In this document: piece after piece, positions 1-10,740 of the stretch | Numbering within the stretch: position 1 is the stretch's first letter | Layout of the letters: every line of letters starts with the position of its first letter | Translations under genes and position numbers: made by a program | Notes under the pieces: model-generated | Told to the model about the DNA's origin: nothing | The model's input: the letters and a program-made list of their open reading frames with translations, nothing else | Database searches by the model: none | Source: Cymbomonas tetramitiformis | Lineage: Eukaryota > Chlorophyta > Pyramimonadophyceae > Pyramimonadales > Pyramimonadaceae | Reading direction: 5' to 3' | NCBI GenBank assembly: GCA_001247695.2 | Contig: LGRX02035111.1 | Location: forward strand, 1 to 64,000 | DNA: 64,000 nucleotides

Positions 1-640
1 GCCCCCAAGATGGCGCGCACAGTAACAGGGGAAGGCCGCCCCAGCAAGGCCCCCAAGATGGCGCGCAGAGTAACAGGGGAAGGCCGCCCCTGCAAGGCCC
101 CCAAGATGGCGCGCAGAGTAACAGGGGAAGGCCGCCCCTGCAAGGCCCCCAAGATGGCGCGCAGAGCAACAGGGGAAGGCCGCCTTCCTGCAAGGCCCCC
201 AAGATGGCGCGCAGAGTAACAGGGGAAGGCCGCCTGTGCAAGGCCCCCAAGATGGCGCGCAGAGCAACAGGGGAAGGCCGCCTGCAAGGCCCCCAAGATG
301 GCGCGCAGATACAGGAAGGCCGCCCCGTTAAAGGCCCCCTAAGATGGATGCGCAGGAGTAACAAATAGGCCGCCTCTGCAAGGCCCAAGATGGGGCGCAG
401 AGTAACAGGGGAAGGCCGCCCCAGCAAGTCCCCCAAGATGGGGCGCAGAGTAACAGGGGAAGACCGCCCCTGCAAGGCCCCCAAGATGGCGCGCAGAGTA
501 ACAGGGGAAGGCCGCCCCTGCAAGTCCCCCAAGATGGGGCGCAGAGTAACAGGGGAAGGCCGCCCCTGCAAGGCCCCCAAGATGGGGCGCAGAGTAACAG
601 GGGAAGGCCGCCCCCCTGCAAGGCCCTCAAGATGGCCCGA
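1..640. repeat. 48-bp GC-rich minisatellite, about 13 copies
   Basis: A 48-bp unit containing AAGATGGCGCGCAGAGTAAC repeats in tandem from the window edge to about 640. Two or three copies are truncated, for example near 300-380. Because 48 is a multiple of three, the array is open in several frames and gives a 16-residue peptide repeat on + and a Leu/Pro-rich one on -. I treat these as translation artefacts. The array probably continues left of the window. It lies upstream of the PP2C gene. Confidence 0.9.
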
Positions 641-644
641 GGTG

Positions 645-870
645 AGAGCGTTGAAGTTGGTGAGGGAGGCAAGGGCTTGGAGGGTTACGAGGGCGTCAAA
701 TGTGGAGAGGGAGATGAAGGAGGTGAGGGAGGCAAGGGTTGTGAGGGTTACGAGGGCGTCAAATATGGAGAGGGAGATGAATGAGGTGAGGGAGGTGAGG
801 GTTTCAAGGATAAGGAGGGAATTGAAGGTGAGGGAGGTGAGGGCGTTGAAGGTGGGTTAAGGGAGATGAT
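645..870. repeat. 63-bp purine-rich degenerate repeat
   Basis: Two good copies and one decayed copy of a roughly 63-bp unit, rich in GGTGAGGGAGG and GAGGGCGTCAAAT, follow directly on the 48-bp minisatellite. The strand is strongly purine-rich. No coding signal is convincing here. Confidence 0.7.
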
Positions 871-1114
871 GGTGATGACGCTTGTGAGGGAGGAGAGGGC
901 GTTGAGGGAGGTGAGGTTGGTGATGTGTTATCGGTTACTGTGGGGAGGCCCTCTATGTCAGCCAGGGCCGCTCTGTGTGGTCTCCTTTGTTGAAGATGAA
1001 CGCAAGCTTAATGTGCCGTTTGCCACATGTTGGCGGAATCAAAATCGTAATTGGGGCAGGCTTTTGTATGACTGTTTGTTGGTATGTGCTGACGTGGCTT
1101 CCTGGGGGAGGCAG

Positions 1115-4054
1115 CTATTGCGGGCTTTTCGATGGCCATAACGGCGCAAAGGCTGCGGAGCTTGCTGCCGGGCGATTACACAACATGCTGGCTGCAGGTG
1201 TGCCATTCTTAGTCCCAGTCCAAGCCCCTTCAACCTCTTCCACCCTCTGCTGCAGTCAGAGACTGGGAACTTCGTTGGGAAGTGTGGCGGTGGCTATACC
1301 AAGCTTGACCTGTCAACCGCCGTGTCATCCACTACAGTGGTTTGTGTGGCTGTTGCGTACGTGTGTCACGGTAGTGACTATTCCTATTGTTTGCATCAGT
1401 GATCAAGGCGCCAAGTGCCTCTACCCTATCATCGATGGTTTCCATCTTTTAGCTTATCTTTTAGCGTATGTACGTCCAGGACAAATATAAACTGCGGACT
1501 TCCTATTTCATCACATCCAATATCTCTCAATGGACATCGATCCTGGCCAGTTAGTATGACGGCTCGTGTCATATAACATGTAAACTGCGGACTTCCTATT
1601 TCATTGCATCCGATATCTCTGAATGGACATCGATCCTGGAAAGTCAGTATGACGGCTCGTGTCATAAAGCATGTAAACTGTGGACTTCCTATTTCATCAC
1701 ATCCGATATCTCTCAATGGACATCGATCCTGGCAAGTCAGTATGACGGCTCGTGCCATAAAACATGTAAACTGCGGACTTCCTATTTCACCGCATCCGAT
1801 ATCTCTGAATGAACAGCGATCCTGGCAAGTCAGTATGGCGCCTCGTGTCATAACAGGGCGCGGGTGGCGGGTTGGTTCTCGCAGAGGACAACTTCCGGAC
1901 GTCAGGGGAAAGCGGGGCGGACGAGGAGGTGATGCGACAAGCCTTCGAGCGCGCTTTCCTCAACTTCGACCGTGCTCTCCTCGACCAGTTCAAGCTGGAG
2001 GGCAGCACGGATGGGAGCACCGGGCTTGTGGTGCTAAGGCTCGGCGGTGCCTGCCCTCCGCCCCTCGAGGCAGCCCCCCCCCCCTGTACGGCAGCGTGGC
2101 GCAGGGGGAGGAGGCCCACACTATGCCTGCCTAGTATATTGTGGGCCAGGGTTAAGAACGCGGCATTGCGTCTTGTGACATGTGTTGTGGCCCTGAGGGC
2201 CTTCAGCCTGCCACAAGCTGGCGGTTTGGCCTACTGGTAAAGTATAGTATGAGGATAGCCCGCGGAAAACATAGGAGCTGGAGGTGCGTTACTCACCAGA
2301 ATCAAGGTGCACCGGCGGCCGCAGGAGTACTCTACAGCGCGCACGTCGGTGATTCCCGTGCAGTGCTTTGCCGTGGAGGTAAGAAGGCCGCCCCACACCC
2401 AACCATTGCTGATACGAGTAGCTGCTGCCCCTGCCTCTGTGCACACATCCACCCTGCCCTGTCTCAGAACCAGCCCACCGGGGGATGTTGGAAAGCACAG
2501 AAGAGGAGCTTTGGACGGCTGAATGCCGGTGGGGCAAGGATGGGGCTGCAGGGCTTGCCGAGCGGCTCACAGACGACCACAAGCCTGACCGGGCCGATGA
2601 AAAGGAGCGCGTTTATGCTGCTGGGGGTTCTGTAGAATTTGCTGGCTGCTGGCGGGTGGTGTGCCAGCCCCGCTCGGGGAATGTCGGCCGCGCGCTTGCC
2701 CTGGCAGTGTCGCGCTCCTTCGGGGACCCCGATTTCAAGGCAAGGCCACCCGGCATCCCGCCCTGTGCTCAGCACACCCTGCAATGCGCGGTCAACTGCG
2801 AGGTGACAGCTGGTTGCCACAGTTTAAGGCCCAGAGTGCAGAAGGAGACGCGGATGTGCACAACTCAACTCACGGCGATCCTGGTCATTCGAGGCAGAAG
2901 GGAGTGTCGCCATGGCCATTTGTGGCAGAGCCACGTGGATCCGAGCAGAAGGCGAGTCTTTGGGAAATTGAGGTTCCTCGTTCTGGCATTGAGCATGCGG
3001 TTTGGGACGGGAAGGGGTGGCGGCTCGGGATGCACTGAGCGAAGACCCCGCATCCCCTTGTAGAAGCGACACCCACCGTCACTCGCACCGAACTTACGCC
3101 AGCTGCAAGCTTTGCCATCTTGGCAAGTGACGGCCTCTGGTGAGTGCTCCCAGTGCCGAGCCGGCCCATTATGTGCTGGAGAGCCAATACGAGCAGCAGG
3201 CTTGAGTGCTGCGGCATGAGGCAGGCGTGAAACGACTACCATGCGTGAGTGCTGCGGCATATACCATCTCTTTTTTAAACAAAGGCCGGCTCTGTGTATA
3301 GCGATCATTGACGTGGTACTGCTTTCCAACATTCTACAGGGATGTCTTGAGTGACCAGGAAGCGGTGGACATAGTCAAGGTATGTGTGAGCATAAGCCCG
3401 CTTCCTTTGATTCAGGGCACAGCTGTCCTCGGCTCTCCCATGGGAAACCTATGCGCTAGGTTGTTACATGGATGCACGCCCAGTTAGATCGTAGAAGGTC
3501 ACATGCCAATCCGGCAGCATGCGGCACCAGCCGCCATCGAATACGCGCCTACCAGCTGGGTGGGGTACACAGCAGTCACAGTGAATGCCCTAGCCACCGT
3601 CGCATTTGTTCTTGACAGTTGGATCGTGTACATGGCACATGTCTTGTCCACATGTCTTCGCAACGTACCTTGGATGATAAGGGCGACTAGGACCCTGCAT
3701 TCATCGAGTCGGTGGTAGTGCAGGTCTCGCTCACTAGCATCGTCAAGATTCCGAGGGTCCTGCTTCGATCGGTGAATGCATGGTGATATGCACAAGTGCG
3801 GGAGGGGGGAGGTTGCACATTTCACATTGCGTTGAGAGGGGCGCATACTGCGTGCGGTGCATTGATATGGGAATTTGCATTTCTTGGAGCAGGAGCATGT
3901 GTCAGAATGGAAGCAAACACATCCACGTGGCAGCGGCAAACAGATGGGTATGGAAATGGAGAAAGCTGCAGCCGATAAGCTAGTTGAAGGTTCCCTGAAA
4001 GCAGGCACGCAAGACAATGTCACCGCGGTGGTGATGTTCTTGCCTTGGGACTAG
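1115..4054 (+). CDS. PP2C-family (PPM) Ser/Thr protein phosphatase, spliced, 5' end not located
   Basis: A metal-dependent protein phosphatase of the PP2C fold, probably acting on phospho-Ser/Thr in the cytosol or nucleus. Supported exons are 1115-1197 (FDGHNG metal-site motif), 1885-2046 (DEEVMRQAFERAF, then GSTG), 2325-2378 (LYSAHVGDSRAVLCRG), about 2550-2739 (LTDDHKPDRADEKERV, AAGGSVEF, SRSFGDPDFK), 3064-3139 (FAILASDGLW), 3340-3379 (DVLSDQEAVDIVK) and 3944-4054 (GTQDNVTAVVMFLPWD, stop). Joins at 1197/1885, 2046/2325 and 2378/2551 keep phase 1, and 3139/3340 rebuilds the Trp of DGLW. The intron after SRSFGDPDFK seems to use a GC donor or a missed small exon. The usual DGHGG reads DGHNG. 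The N-terminal exon with the first metal ligand (the ED motif) was not found, so the start is partial. Intron 1 carries a 92-bp minisatellite. Family assignment is firm and exon edges are moderate. Confidence 0.88.
1488..1858. repeat. 92-bp minisatellite, 4 copies, inside a PP2C intron
   Basis: Four tandem copies of a 91-93 bp unit start with AAACTGCGGACTTCCTATTT and include GACATCGATCCTGG and CAGTATGACGGCTCGTG. The array lies wholly within the intron between the first two recognised PP2C exons. The open frame across it is a by-product of the repeat. Confidence 0.88.
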
Positions 4055-6075
4055 CGGTTTTTAGGTTAGAATGATCTGTCTCTGCATTGGAAGTGATGGT
4101 GCATAATAATGTTTTAGTAGAAGACCATTCGTTATGTTGATTAATTGATTTTTGCACTAGAATTTCAGAGTTTCTGTCGTGTGTTAAGCAAGTTTATGCG
4201 GATTTTGGTAGTCCTTTGAGGGGAATTACCCTTCCCCCCTCGGAGTTCAGCTACCTCCCATCTTTGGCGGGGGCACAAGCTCCCCCCCCCCAGATCTTGC
4301 GTGCTTTGTTAGCGTGGGGGTTTCTGATCCCCCCAAGAATTCGAGTTCTGGTCGTGTCAACGCCCCCCTCCCCGCCCAGAATCCAAAATGTAGTGAGTTG
4401 CCCCTCCCCTAAGACCAAAGCGTGGCCAACCCGCCAGCTGAAACTAATCTACCACCATCCCGGCGAAGAAAAGCATGCACGGATAGGGTGGGGGTGTGCG
4501 AAGATACCACCGACAGAGAAAGAGAGAGAGAGAAAGAGAGAGAGGATCTGTGGCTTTTGTGGTGCCAAAGGAACCGACCCAAAGGATAAGCCACACACAG
4601 GCAAGCGGCCGGTAGAGGTGTGGTGTTGTGCATACGCTTGGTGGTCGCTCGAGCAACTCCGGGGGCAGAGATAACCTGGCTTCAGATACACAGTGGAAGT
4701 GCTGCGCCGGCAGTGCAGTTGCAGAGGGGCTCAGGTGTCCTAGTGAGGCTTAGGGGGTCCCGGTTTCTACTAGCAAGCTCCAGAGAATCCGGATATGTGT
4801 CCGGAAGTGTGCGCCGACTCATTTGCTCCCCTTTGTGGGTACCGTAGTGTAGCCGATCGTCACTCACAACATGGTAAGAATAAAGCAGCATGGATTATAG
4901 CATGGGCCGTATGCATGAATTAAAGGTACTGTTGGGTGCATAAAATGTGACGGACTGAGACCAAGGTAATGCGATGCTCTTGTGGTAAAGCCTCCAGCGG
5001 TTCATCAAATGTAAATCGCAAGTATGATGCAAACCCAACAAACGTGCCAGCAGCACTGTAACAGGCACTGAGGTTCTCCCGCACAACTCAATGGAAGGCA
5101 TGAAATGCGGTGCAGACTCCCTAGGTGGCTGCTCTAGGTCGGGTGTCACCTATCCCAGTTATGGCCGTGTCACTTGCCGTTTGGGGGTTTAGGTTTCCGT
5201 TCGAGACTAAAACCTAGCGAGGTTGCCTATCACTATCTTAATTAGGAATACCCGGCGAGGTTGCCTATCACTATCTAAATTAGCAATGCCGGTATACGAT
5301 ACCGAGAGTTAACCCTGCTTGACCGTTTGTCCAGATATACCAATTTTGCACTACTTGTCCCGGATCCCATATCGGGGTATATTAGTAGGTCATGGACCTA
5401 CCCCACGCTTTAGTGCTACTTAATTCGCACGGTTGGCTAAAAGACGCCGCGAGTGTAGGTGGTATGCGTAAAGGGCTCGTCGAGAAATGCAAGATAGTTT
5501 GCTTATTTTTTCATGTTGACCAATATGCGCAAAAGGTGAGGAGGTGTCGCGTGTATATGCCAAATCGAACAAGCAAGCAGACTATCTTGTAGCACTTGAC
5601 GGTTTCCGCCGAAATTCCCATTACCTGATGCATTTTTTGGCATAAAGCGATCATCCACCTTAAGTATTGTGGGAGGTGCCTCTACATACGGACCAGCGAT
5701 GAACTTGAAGAAGGTCTCCATATTTAAAAATGCTCATCGATTATCCACAGTGTTACGACGGATTCGCTCCTGCATAATATAAAGACGCGCATACATAATA
5801 TATGTGCGCAGTGAACACTCTTAAAGAAGTGAGGAGTGCCCAAATGCCCAGCCACCACATCAAGTAAATCATCACAAAAAAGAGCTTGCAAAACATGCAC
5901 ACACACACACACACACACACAAATCGGTCAAAGGATAAGCAACCCACACATATACGCACATACGCAGATGCACACCTCTTTTGCTGGTATCAAAACTAAC
6001 ACAGCCGTATGATAATGAGAGAGATTTAATGACTGTGTGTTTCTATTTCATTAGTAACTTCAAGGCATCCCGTAT
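4055..6075. other. Intergenic region with small repeats, no supported gene
   Basis: Between the PP2C stop and the convergent carboxypeptidase gene. It holds a GA-rich microsatellite (about 4516-4546), a decayed R2-like 3' fragment (separate entry), a two-copy direct repeat containing GCGAGGTTGCCTATCACTAT (5218-5249 and 5257-5288), an imperfect inverted repeat with arms near CAAGATAGT (about 5491-5505 and 5576-5590), and a CA microsatellite (5899-5921). No open frame shows recognisable motifs. Confidence 0.7.
4640..4880 (+). mobile_element. Decayed fragment of the R2-like element 3' region
   Basis: Read on +, this segment resembles the minus-strand 3' regions of the copies at 16.13-16.33, 21.0-21.2 and 32.3-32.5 kb. 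It shares a GGTGTCC..AGTGAGGCTTAGGGGGTCCC-like stretch, then GAATCCGGATA, then TGGGTACCGTAGTG. The orientation is opposite to the main cluster. The terminal TTATCCTTGG/TG-repeat junction seen in the other copies is not present, so it is truncated at both ends. Confidence 0.55.
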
Positions 6076-7674
6076 CTAGAATCTATGGTATCTAGAATCT
6101 TTTTTAGCGTATGTCGTCCATTTGTCGAGCCAGGAATTGAACTCGTCTTCAGTAAAGGAGGCTAGTTCTGCATCACTTACAAGTGGAGCAGCGAACTTGT
6201 TCCCGGTCAGCAGGTTGGACAGGAGCTTAAGTGCTGCCTGAGGCCTAAACTGAGGGACCATATGACCAGATCCGTGCACTGTCACAAAGGACAGTTGGTG
6301 CTCATAGTCGACAACGAGCCCACCGAGCTGAGCACCTGCATCGACGAGTGATAAGTCGGGGCCGAAGAGCAGGGGTTTGCTGGAGAGGAAGTCGTAGGTG
6401 GCGGCGGCTTCGTTGTAGAACCAGGGTCGATAAGCGCCTCCAGGGATCTCGGGGAAAACGCTGTTGATAGCCGCACGCGTACCTTCGTACGATACGCACG
6501 GGTCTGTGTCACCGTTAAAAACTATGGTACGTCCACCCTTTGCTTCTAAACGGGGGGCGATATTCTTGTAGAAATCTAACATTGACTCCTTGAATACAGG
6601 AGTCGGGTTGCACGCGTCCCACTGCTTGTGATACTGCCACTTGCTGTCCGGTCCTGGCCACTGCTTGTTGGGCGATGCCTCCAGGTGCAACGCCTTCTTG
6701 ACATCAGCACGCATCATCCATGCCGCAAGTTGGTAGTTCAAAGACCCAGGCTGATCGAAAGAAACCACAGCAGATGGCGAGTATAGGTCGAGATTGTTAA
6801 CGTAGGCGTTCAGCCATTCCTGAGAAAAGCCCTTGCTCGATGAAGTGAGATATTTTCGCTGAGCAACCACGCACTCAGCTGATTTCACCTTGATAGTCAT
6901 GCCCTTCGAAGAGGCACCAAAGGTGTTCATCAGCTTGGCAGGGTGGCGTGCGCCGCATTTGTTCCAGAGAAGGTCGTAGACGGCCTCGCTGACGAAACCG
7001 TTCTTGTAGCCGTACCAGAGCATGTCCATGCTGTCCTTCTGAAACGTGTTATCTGTGCAGGGATCACCAACGGCAATGCCTCTCAGGTTGATCTCGGGCG
7101 CATTGTCGAGAATCTCCTTGGCGAGCGTTGGGACGTACACGCCGGCATATGATTCACCGGTGATGAAGAATTCATTTCCCAAGAGCTCGGGAAAAGAAAT
7201 AAAGAACTGCTGCATCGCGACCCTTGCCGCCCGAGCAGTCGACACGTCCGAGTTGTTGCAACCTGTCGTTGCGGACTGGGCGCAATAACTGTAGCCGACG
7301 CCAGCAGGTGATTCGAGGAGCACGACATTGGCCAAGTTCGTCCAAGCATAAGGATTAGGCGAGAGTCCGCCCGTCGCGTTCACGATAAGAGGTCCCCATT
7401 CTTCAAGTAGACCGAGGACCGAGGACGACCCGGGCCCACCGTTGAGCCAGAGAACTAGGGGAAGCTTGCTTGGGTCAGGAGCAGTAGATTCAGTGTACCA
7501 ATAATGCAATTGTACGGCCGCGTTCGGGTCAGCACTTGTCGCATCGAGAAAACCACTATACATTTTTGAAGGTGGCACCCCATATCCAGGGAGAGATTCA
7601 ACGAGATCCCCGCTAGGTGCCGCGAGGGTGGACGCCAGCAAGCCAAAGCAAGTAATCAAGAGCTTCATGAGCAT
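6076..7674 (-). CDS. Secreted/vacuolar serine carboxypeptidase (peptidase family S10)
   Basis: A 532-residue intronless ORF of normal length for S10 carboxypeptidases, which remove C-terminal residues from peptides at acid pH in the secretory pathway, vacuole or outside the cell. Residues 1-19 form a signal peptide (hydrophobic LLITCFGLLASTLAA). The substrate-binding motif WLNGGPGSSS lies near 77-85 and ESPAGVGYSY near 121-130. The catalytic triad is readable: Ser175 in GESYAG, Asp391 in NGDTDPCVS and His471 in GSGHMVP. Several cysteines and a NAT glycosylation sequon at 99-101 fit a secreted protein. The start at 7674 is the first ATG before the signal peptide; Met3 is an alternative. Lack of introns contrasts with the PP2C gene. 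It is convergent with the PP2C gene and stands alone. Confidence 0.95.
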   Translation of the reverse strand: MLMKLLITCFGLLASTLAAPSGDLVESLPGYGVPPSKMYSGFLDATSADPNAAVQLHYWYTESTAPDPSKLPLVLWLNGGPGSSSVLGLLEEWGPLIVNATGGLSPNPYAWTNLANVVLLESPAGVGYSYCAQSATTGCNNSDVSTARAARVAMQQFFISFPELLGNEFFITGESYAGVYVPTLAKEILDNAPEINLRGIAVGDPCTDNTFQKDSMDMLWYGYKNGFVSEAVYDLLWNKCGARHPAKLMNTFGASSKGMTIKVKSAECVVAQRKYLTSSSKGFSQEWLNAYVNNLDLYSPSAVVSFDQPGSLNYQLAAWMMRADVKKALHLEASPNKQWPGPDSKWQYHKQWDACNPTPVFKESMLDFYKNIAPRLEAKGGRTIVFNGDTDPCVSYEGTRAAINSVFPEIPGGAYRPWFYNEAAATYDFLSSKPLLFGPDLSLVDAGAQLGGLVVDYEHQLSFVTVHGSGHMVPQFRPQAALKLLSNLLTGNKFAAPLVSDAELASFTEDEFNSWLDKWTTYAKKDSRYHRF

Positions 7675-8434
7675 CTTTAGCGGGGGAATCGTCTTTATCG
7701 AAGTTGACTTCTCAATCTAAGCCGTACAACGAAGACGGCGATGCTAGTAAAGCACACTGCCAATTGTGCAAAAAAAAAAACCTGAACGGATGGGCTACCC
7801 CGGCGCGGGGCTCGGCTGGTCTGAAATTGTTTATTGTGTCACAGTTATCAGAGTTACAACTGCCAACCAAACGCAAGTTGAACTTGAAGTTCCAACTGAT
7901 GTTATGTTTATACCGATGAACTGAACCGTCCAGTGAACTCGTAACTTGTGGATAACGATCGGATGTTGTCACATACGATAGACATACCGATACGGGTTCC
8001 TGCGGGCTTATAAGGGATCTCGCCTTTTACGATATTTTGCATCCAAGGGTCCAAATCCACTTCCAGCGTTGCCTACAATGCCTAGTGTTGGGCATCGATG
8101 AGAGCGTTCAGTCTCAGTTCGAGTTCCGCCCTTTTTGGTATTAGTTTAATGAGATCAGATGTACAGTACAGATGATGGGAGAGATGTTCATGGTTTTTCC
8201 TAATAGCTTGATACAATTTCAATTACCTACCAGCTTGAGGAAGACTGGACATCAACGCATAACATTCAGCGCATATCACAGCGTTCTCATCACAGCTTCT
8301 GAGTCGGGCACAATTGACAATATTTGTAGTTCCCATATTGCTCTCCCTGCCAAAGTTGGTCCACTGGTCTATGCGACATTGCGTTAGCTTCTTCAACCCA
8401 GTTTTGTGGCACCAGGAGTCACGATAGTGAACGT
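7675..8434. other. Intergenic, nothing recognised
   Basis: Between the carboxypeptidase start and the small orphan ORF, which are divergent, so both promoters may lie here. A short A-run occurs near 7770. No TATA-like box or repeat stands out. Confidence 0.5.
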
Positions 8435-8890
8435 ATGACCTCTGAAGCGAGAGATGATATGCGCGTCGAAACGGATGCAACTGTTGTACCTGGCGAGCAA
8501 GGCTTTCAAGTATGGGAATTTTTGGACAATGGCACGCCGAAGTTTGTAAAGGAACTCTTTTTTAAAACGTCGACCGACCTGCGCTTCATAGATGGAGATA
8601 AAGAAAAGGGGCTCGACCAAACAGCCCATTTTGTGCTTAGATCGAACACCAAGTACAAACTACAGTTCTCCGTTGAGGTGGCCGAGACACTCTTGAAGCG
8701 AAGTTGTGGGACGCCGAAAGTTGATGACGCCTCACTAAAACAACAAGTTGTAGCCTTGGATGCGCAAGGAAAGAACATTATCGAAAGCGCTGACACTGCA
8801 AGGGTGCTATTGGTTGGCTGTGACTTGTGTAAGGCTGATCTTACTAAGGTAATTTGTGGGGAACCCAAACTTGACGCTTATCGCATATAA
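8435..8890 (+). CDS. Hypothetical 151-residue protein
   Basis: A single-exon ORF with balanced, non-repetitive composition, beginning MTSEARDDMRVETD and ending KLDAYRI. It has no signal peptide or membrane segment. It has mixed charged and hydrophobic stretches (FVKELFFKTSTDLRF; FVLRSNTKYKLQFSVEV) and four cysteines, including CDLC near residues 134-137. I do not recognise the family. A start at the second Met (8459) is possible. It could also be one exon of a larger gene. The composition is more protein-like than its antisense frame, which is why I keep it. Confidence 0.5.
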   Translation: MTSEARDDMRVETDATVVPGEQGFQVWEFLDNGTPKFVKELFFKTSTDLRFIDGDKEKGLDQTAHFVLRSNTKYKLQFSVEVAETLLKRSCGTPKVDDASLKQQVVALDAQGKNIIESADTARVLLVGCDLCKADLTKVICGEPKLDAYRI

Positions 8891-9595
8891 ACCTTGAAGG
8901 CATGACCTCACTTGGAGCATCACGATTCTAAATCATGGTTAAGCAAAGGGAGATCTCGAAGTATTTCGGGGCTCCGACCGAGAGCACAGCACAACTCACA
9001 ACACGTCTAGGCCTCATGACGCAGCATCAAAGAGGGATATTTAGACCTTCAAGTTTATATACATAGGCAGGTCTGAAAGTATACAAATTTGGATCGTGTA
9101 TTACTCTTCTTGTCGTATAAGCTCGGCTTTGTAGTGTGCTTCTAGGGCTGCGTTGGCGGGTGTCCCTCTCCAACTGGATTTTGGAGGATGTGCTGAGTAG
9201 GGCTATGCACGGTGCGACCTTCATGGGATTTGGAGGATGCCCACATGACATAAAGTCAGCTGCACAAACAGGAAATTCGCACTGCTCGTTCTCCACGCAC
9301 ACACACACATTTATATATCATATATATATATATATGCAGATGACTATATACAGATGCCTTGGGATGTGCATGAATGCGGTAATGTTTTCAACGGTCATCC
9401 GTGGTCCCTTGCAACGGCCCCATCTGCGCTGGGAATCGACTCTCTCATCCCCTCCGTATTAGTGGGCTGACCTGAGCGACCTAGATTGGGCTGTCTCATA
9501 TCGCTCACAGGATGTGTGTATGGCTGTCCTTGGACCATGAGGTGACTTTTGCAAGCTGCCTTTAGGGTAGTAGGCTATGCTCCTGATGATGCTGG
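8891..9595. other. Intergenic with AT microsatellite
   Basis: Contains a CA run followed by a TA-rich microsatellite at about 9297-9336. No supported gene. The open frame across the microsatellite encodes low-complexity sequence. Confidence 0.5.
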
Positions 9596-10170
9596 GAATT
9601 TTGGATGGTGCACAAGCCTTTGGAGGGACTCTCCCTTCCCACGTGGGGATCTTTGAGTATGCGCCTAAGGCTTTAGGGGGTCGTGTCCCGCGCCATGTTG
9701 GGACTTTTGGAGGGTGGGCCTAAGGCTTTTGGAGGGTGTGCCCCTCGCACTGCATGGACTTTGGAGGGTTTGCCCCCTCCGTGCTCGGGAGTCTTAGGAG
9801 GGTGTGCCTAAGGATTTTGGAGGGTGTCTTGCTCGCAATGCTGGGCTTTTGGAGGGTGTTCCTTCGCCAAGTTGGGATTTTTCGGAGGGTGCGCCTACTA
9901 AGGCTTGGGAGGGTGTGCCCCTCGCAATGCTAAGATTTTGGAGGGTGCGCCTAAAGCTTTTGGAGGGTGCACCCCTCGCCATGCTGGATTTTGGAGGGCG
10001 TACCCCTCGCAACGCTGGATTTTGGAGGGTGTGCCCCTCGGCATACTTGGGAGTTTTCAGAGGGTGCGCCTAAGGCTTGAGGGTGTGCCCCTCGCCATGC
10101 TGGGGTTTGGAGGGTGGGTCAAAGGCCTTTGGAGGGTGTGTCACTCACCCGTGCGCATAAGGATGTACTT
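9596..10170. repeat. Degenerate minisatellite built on TTTTGGAGGGTGTGCC
   Basis: More than a dozen imperfect copies of a roughly 30-60 bp unit containing TTTTGGAGGGTGTGCCCCTC and CGCAATGCTGGG. Some are interleaved with CGCCTAAGGC variants. Weak open frames on both strands come from the repeat. Confidence 0.85.
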
Positions 10171-10740
10171 ATAGTACACATGTATTTCTAGAATTTTTCC
10201 AATCTAGCCTGATCCAGCTTCACTAGTGAAAGCTTTCACTGGTAAGAACGAAACCAATGTTTGCTGCGCTCCAGCTGCAAACAATGTACTCGGTAGTTTT
10301 TTCTTTTTCTTTTCATGCAAGCTCTTTTCAGGACATGCTCTGTGACTCACATGCAGCAATTTTAAGTAAAGTTTGGAGCATGCCCTTTAAGTTTGCCACT
10401 TGTTGACTACTGCATGACAGGCTGACTTATCCTTTGCGTATCTACGTTGGGCGGATCTGTCGGATGCGAAGCTCGACCAGGCTGTCTTATGCAAGGTATT
10501 TCTCTAATTTCCGAGGGCAGATAGAAAGTGTGAGTGAAGTAAATTTGAATGAAACATACCCTGTAAAATCGCTATACCTCAGTGGCACTCATCAAGGTAC
10601 TACACTTGTGACAAATAGGGCTGAAAGCGGAGTTCGTACCAGAGGAAACGATGAGCACGACAGCAAAGTGTGCGATGCAGGTCGGTGGGATGCATGAATG
10701 TCGGCTAAGGATGTTGAAAAGGTGGTCTGACGTTATCGTG
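10171..10740. other. Unique sequence between two tandem arrays
   Basis: No supported gene. A short open frame at 10434-10697 has no recognisable feature and runs into the satellite. Confidence 0.4.

Noticed and set aside
1..860. Short ORFs MARRVTGEGRP... and the Leu/Pro-rich antisense
   Set aside because: 48-bp minisatellite translation.
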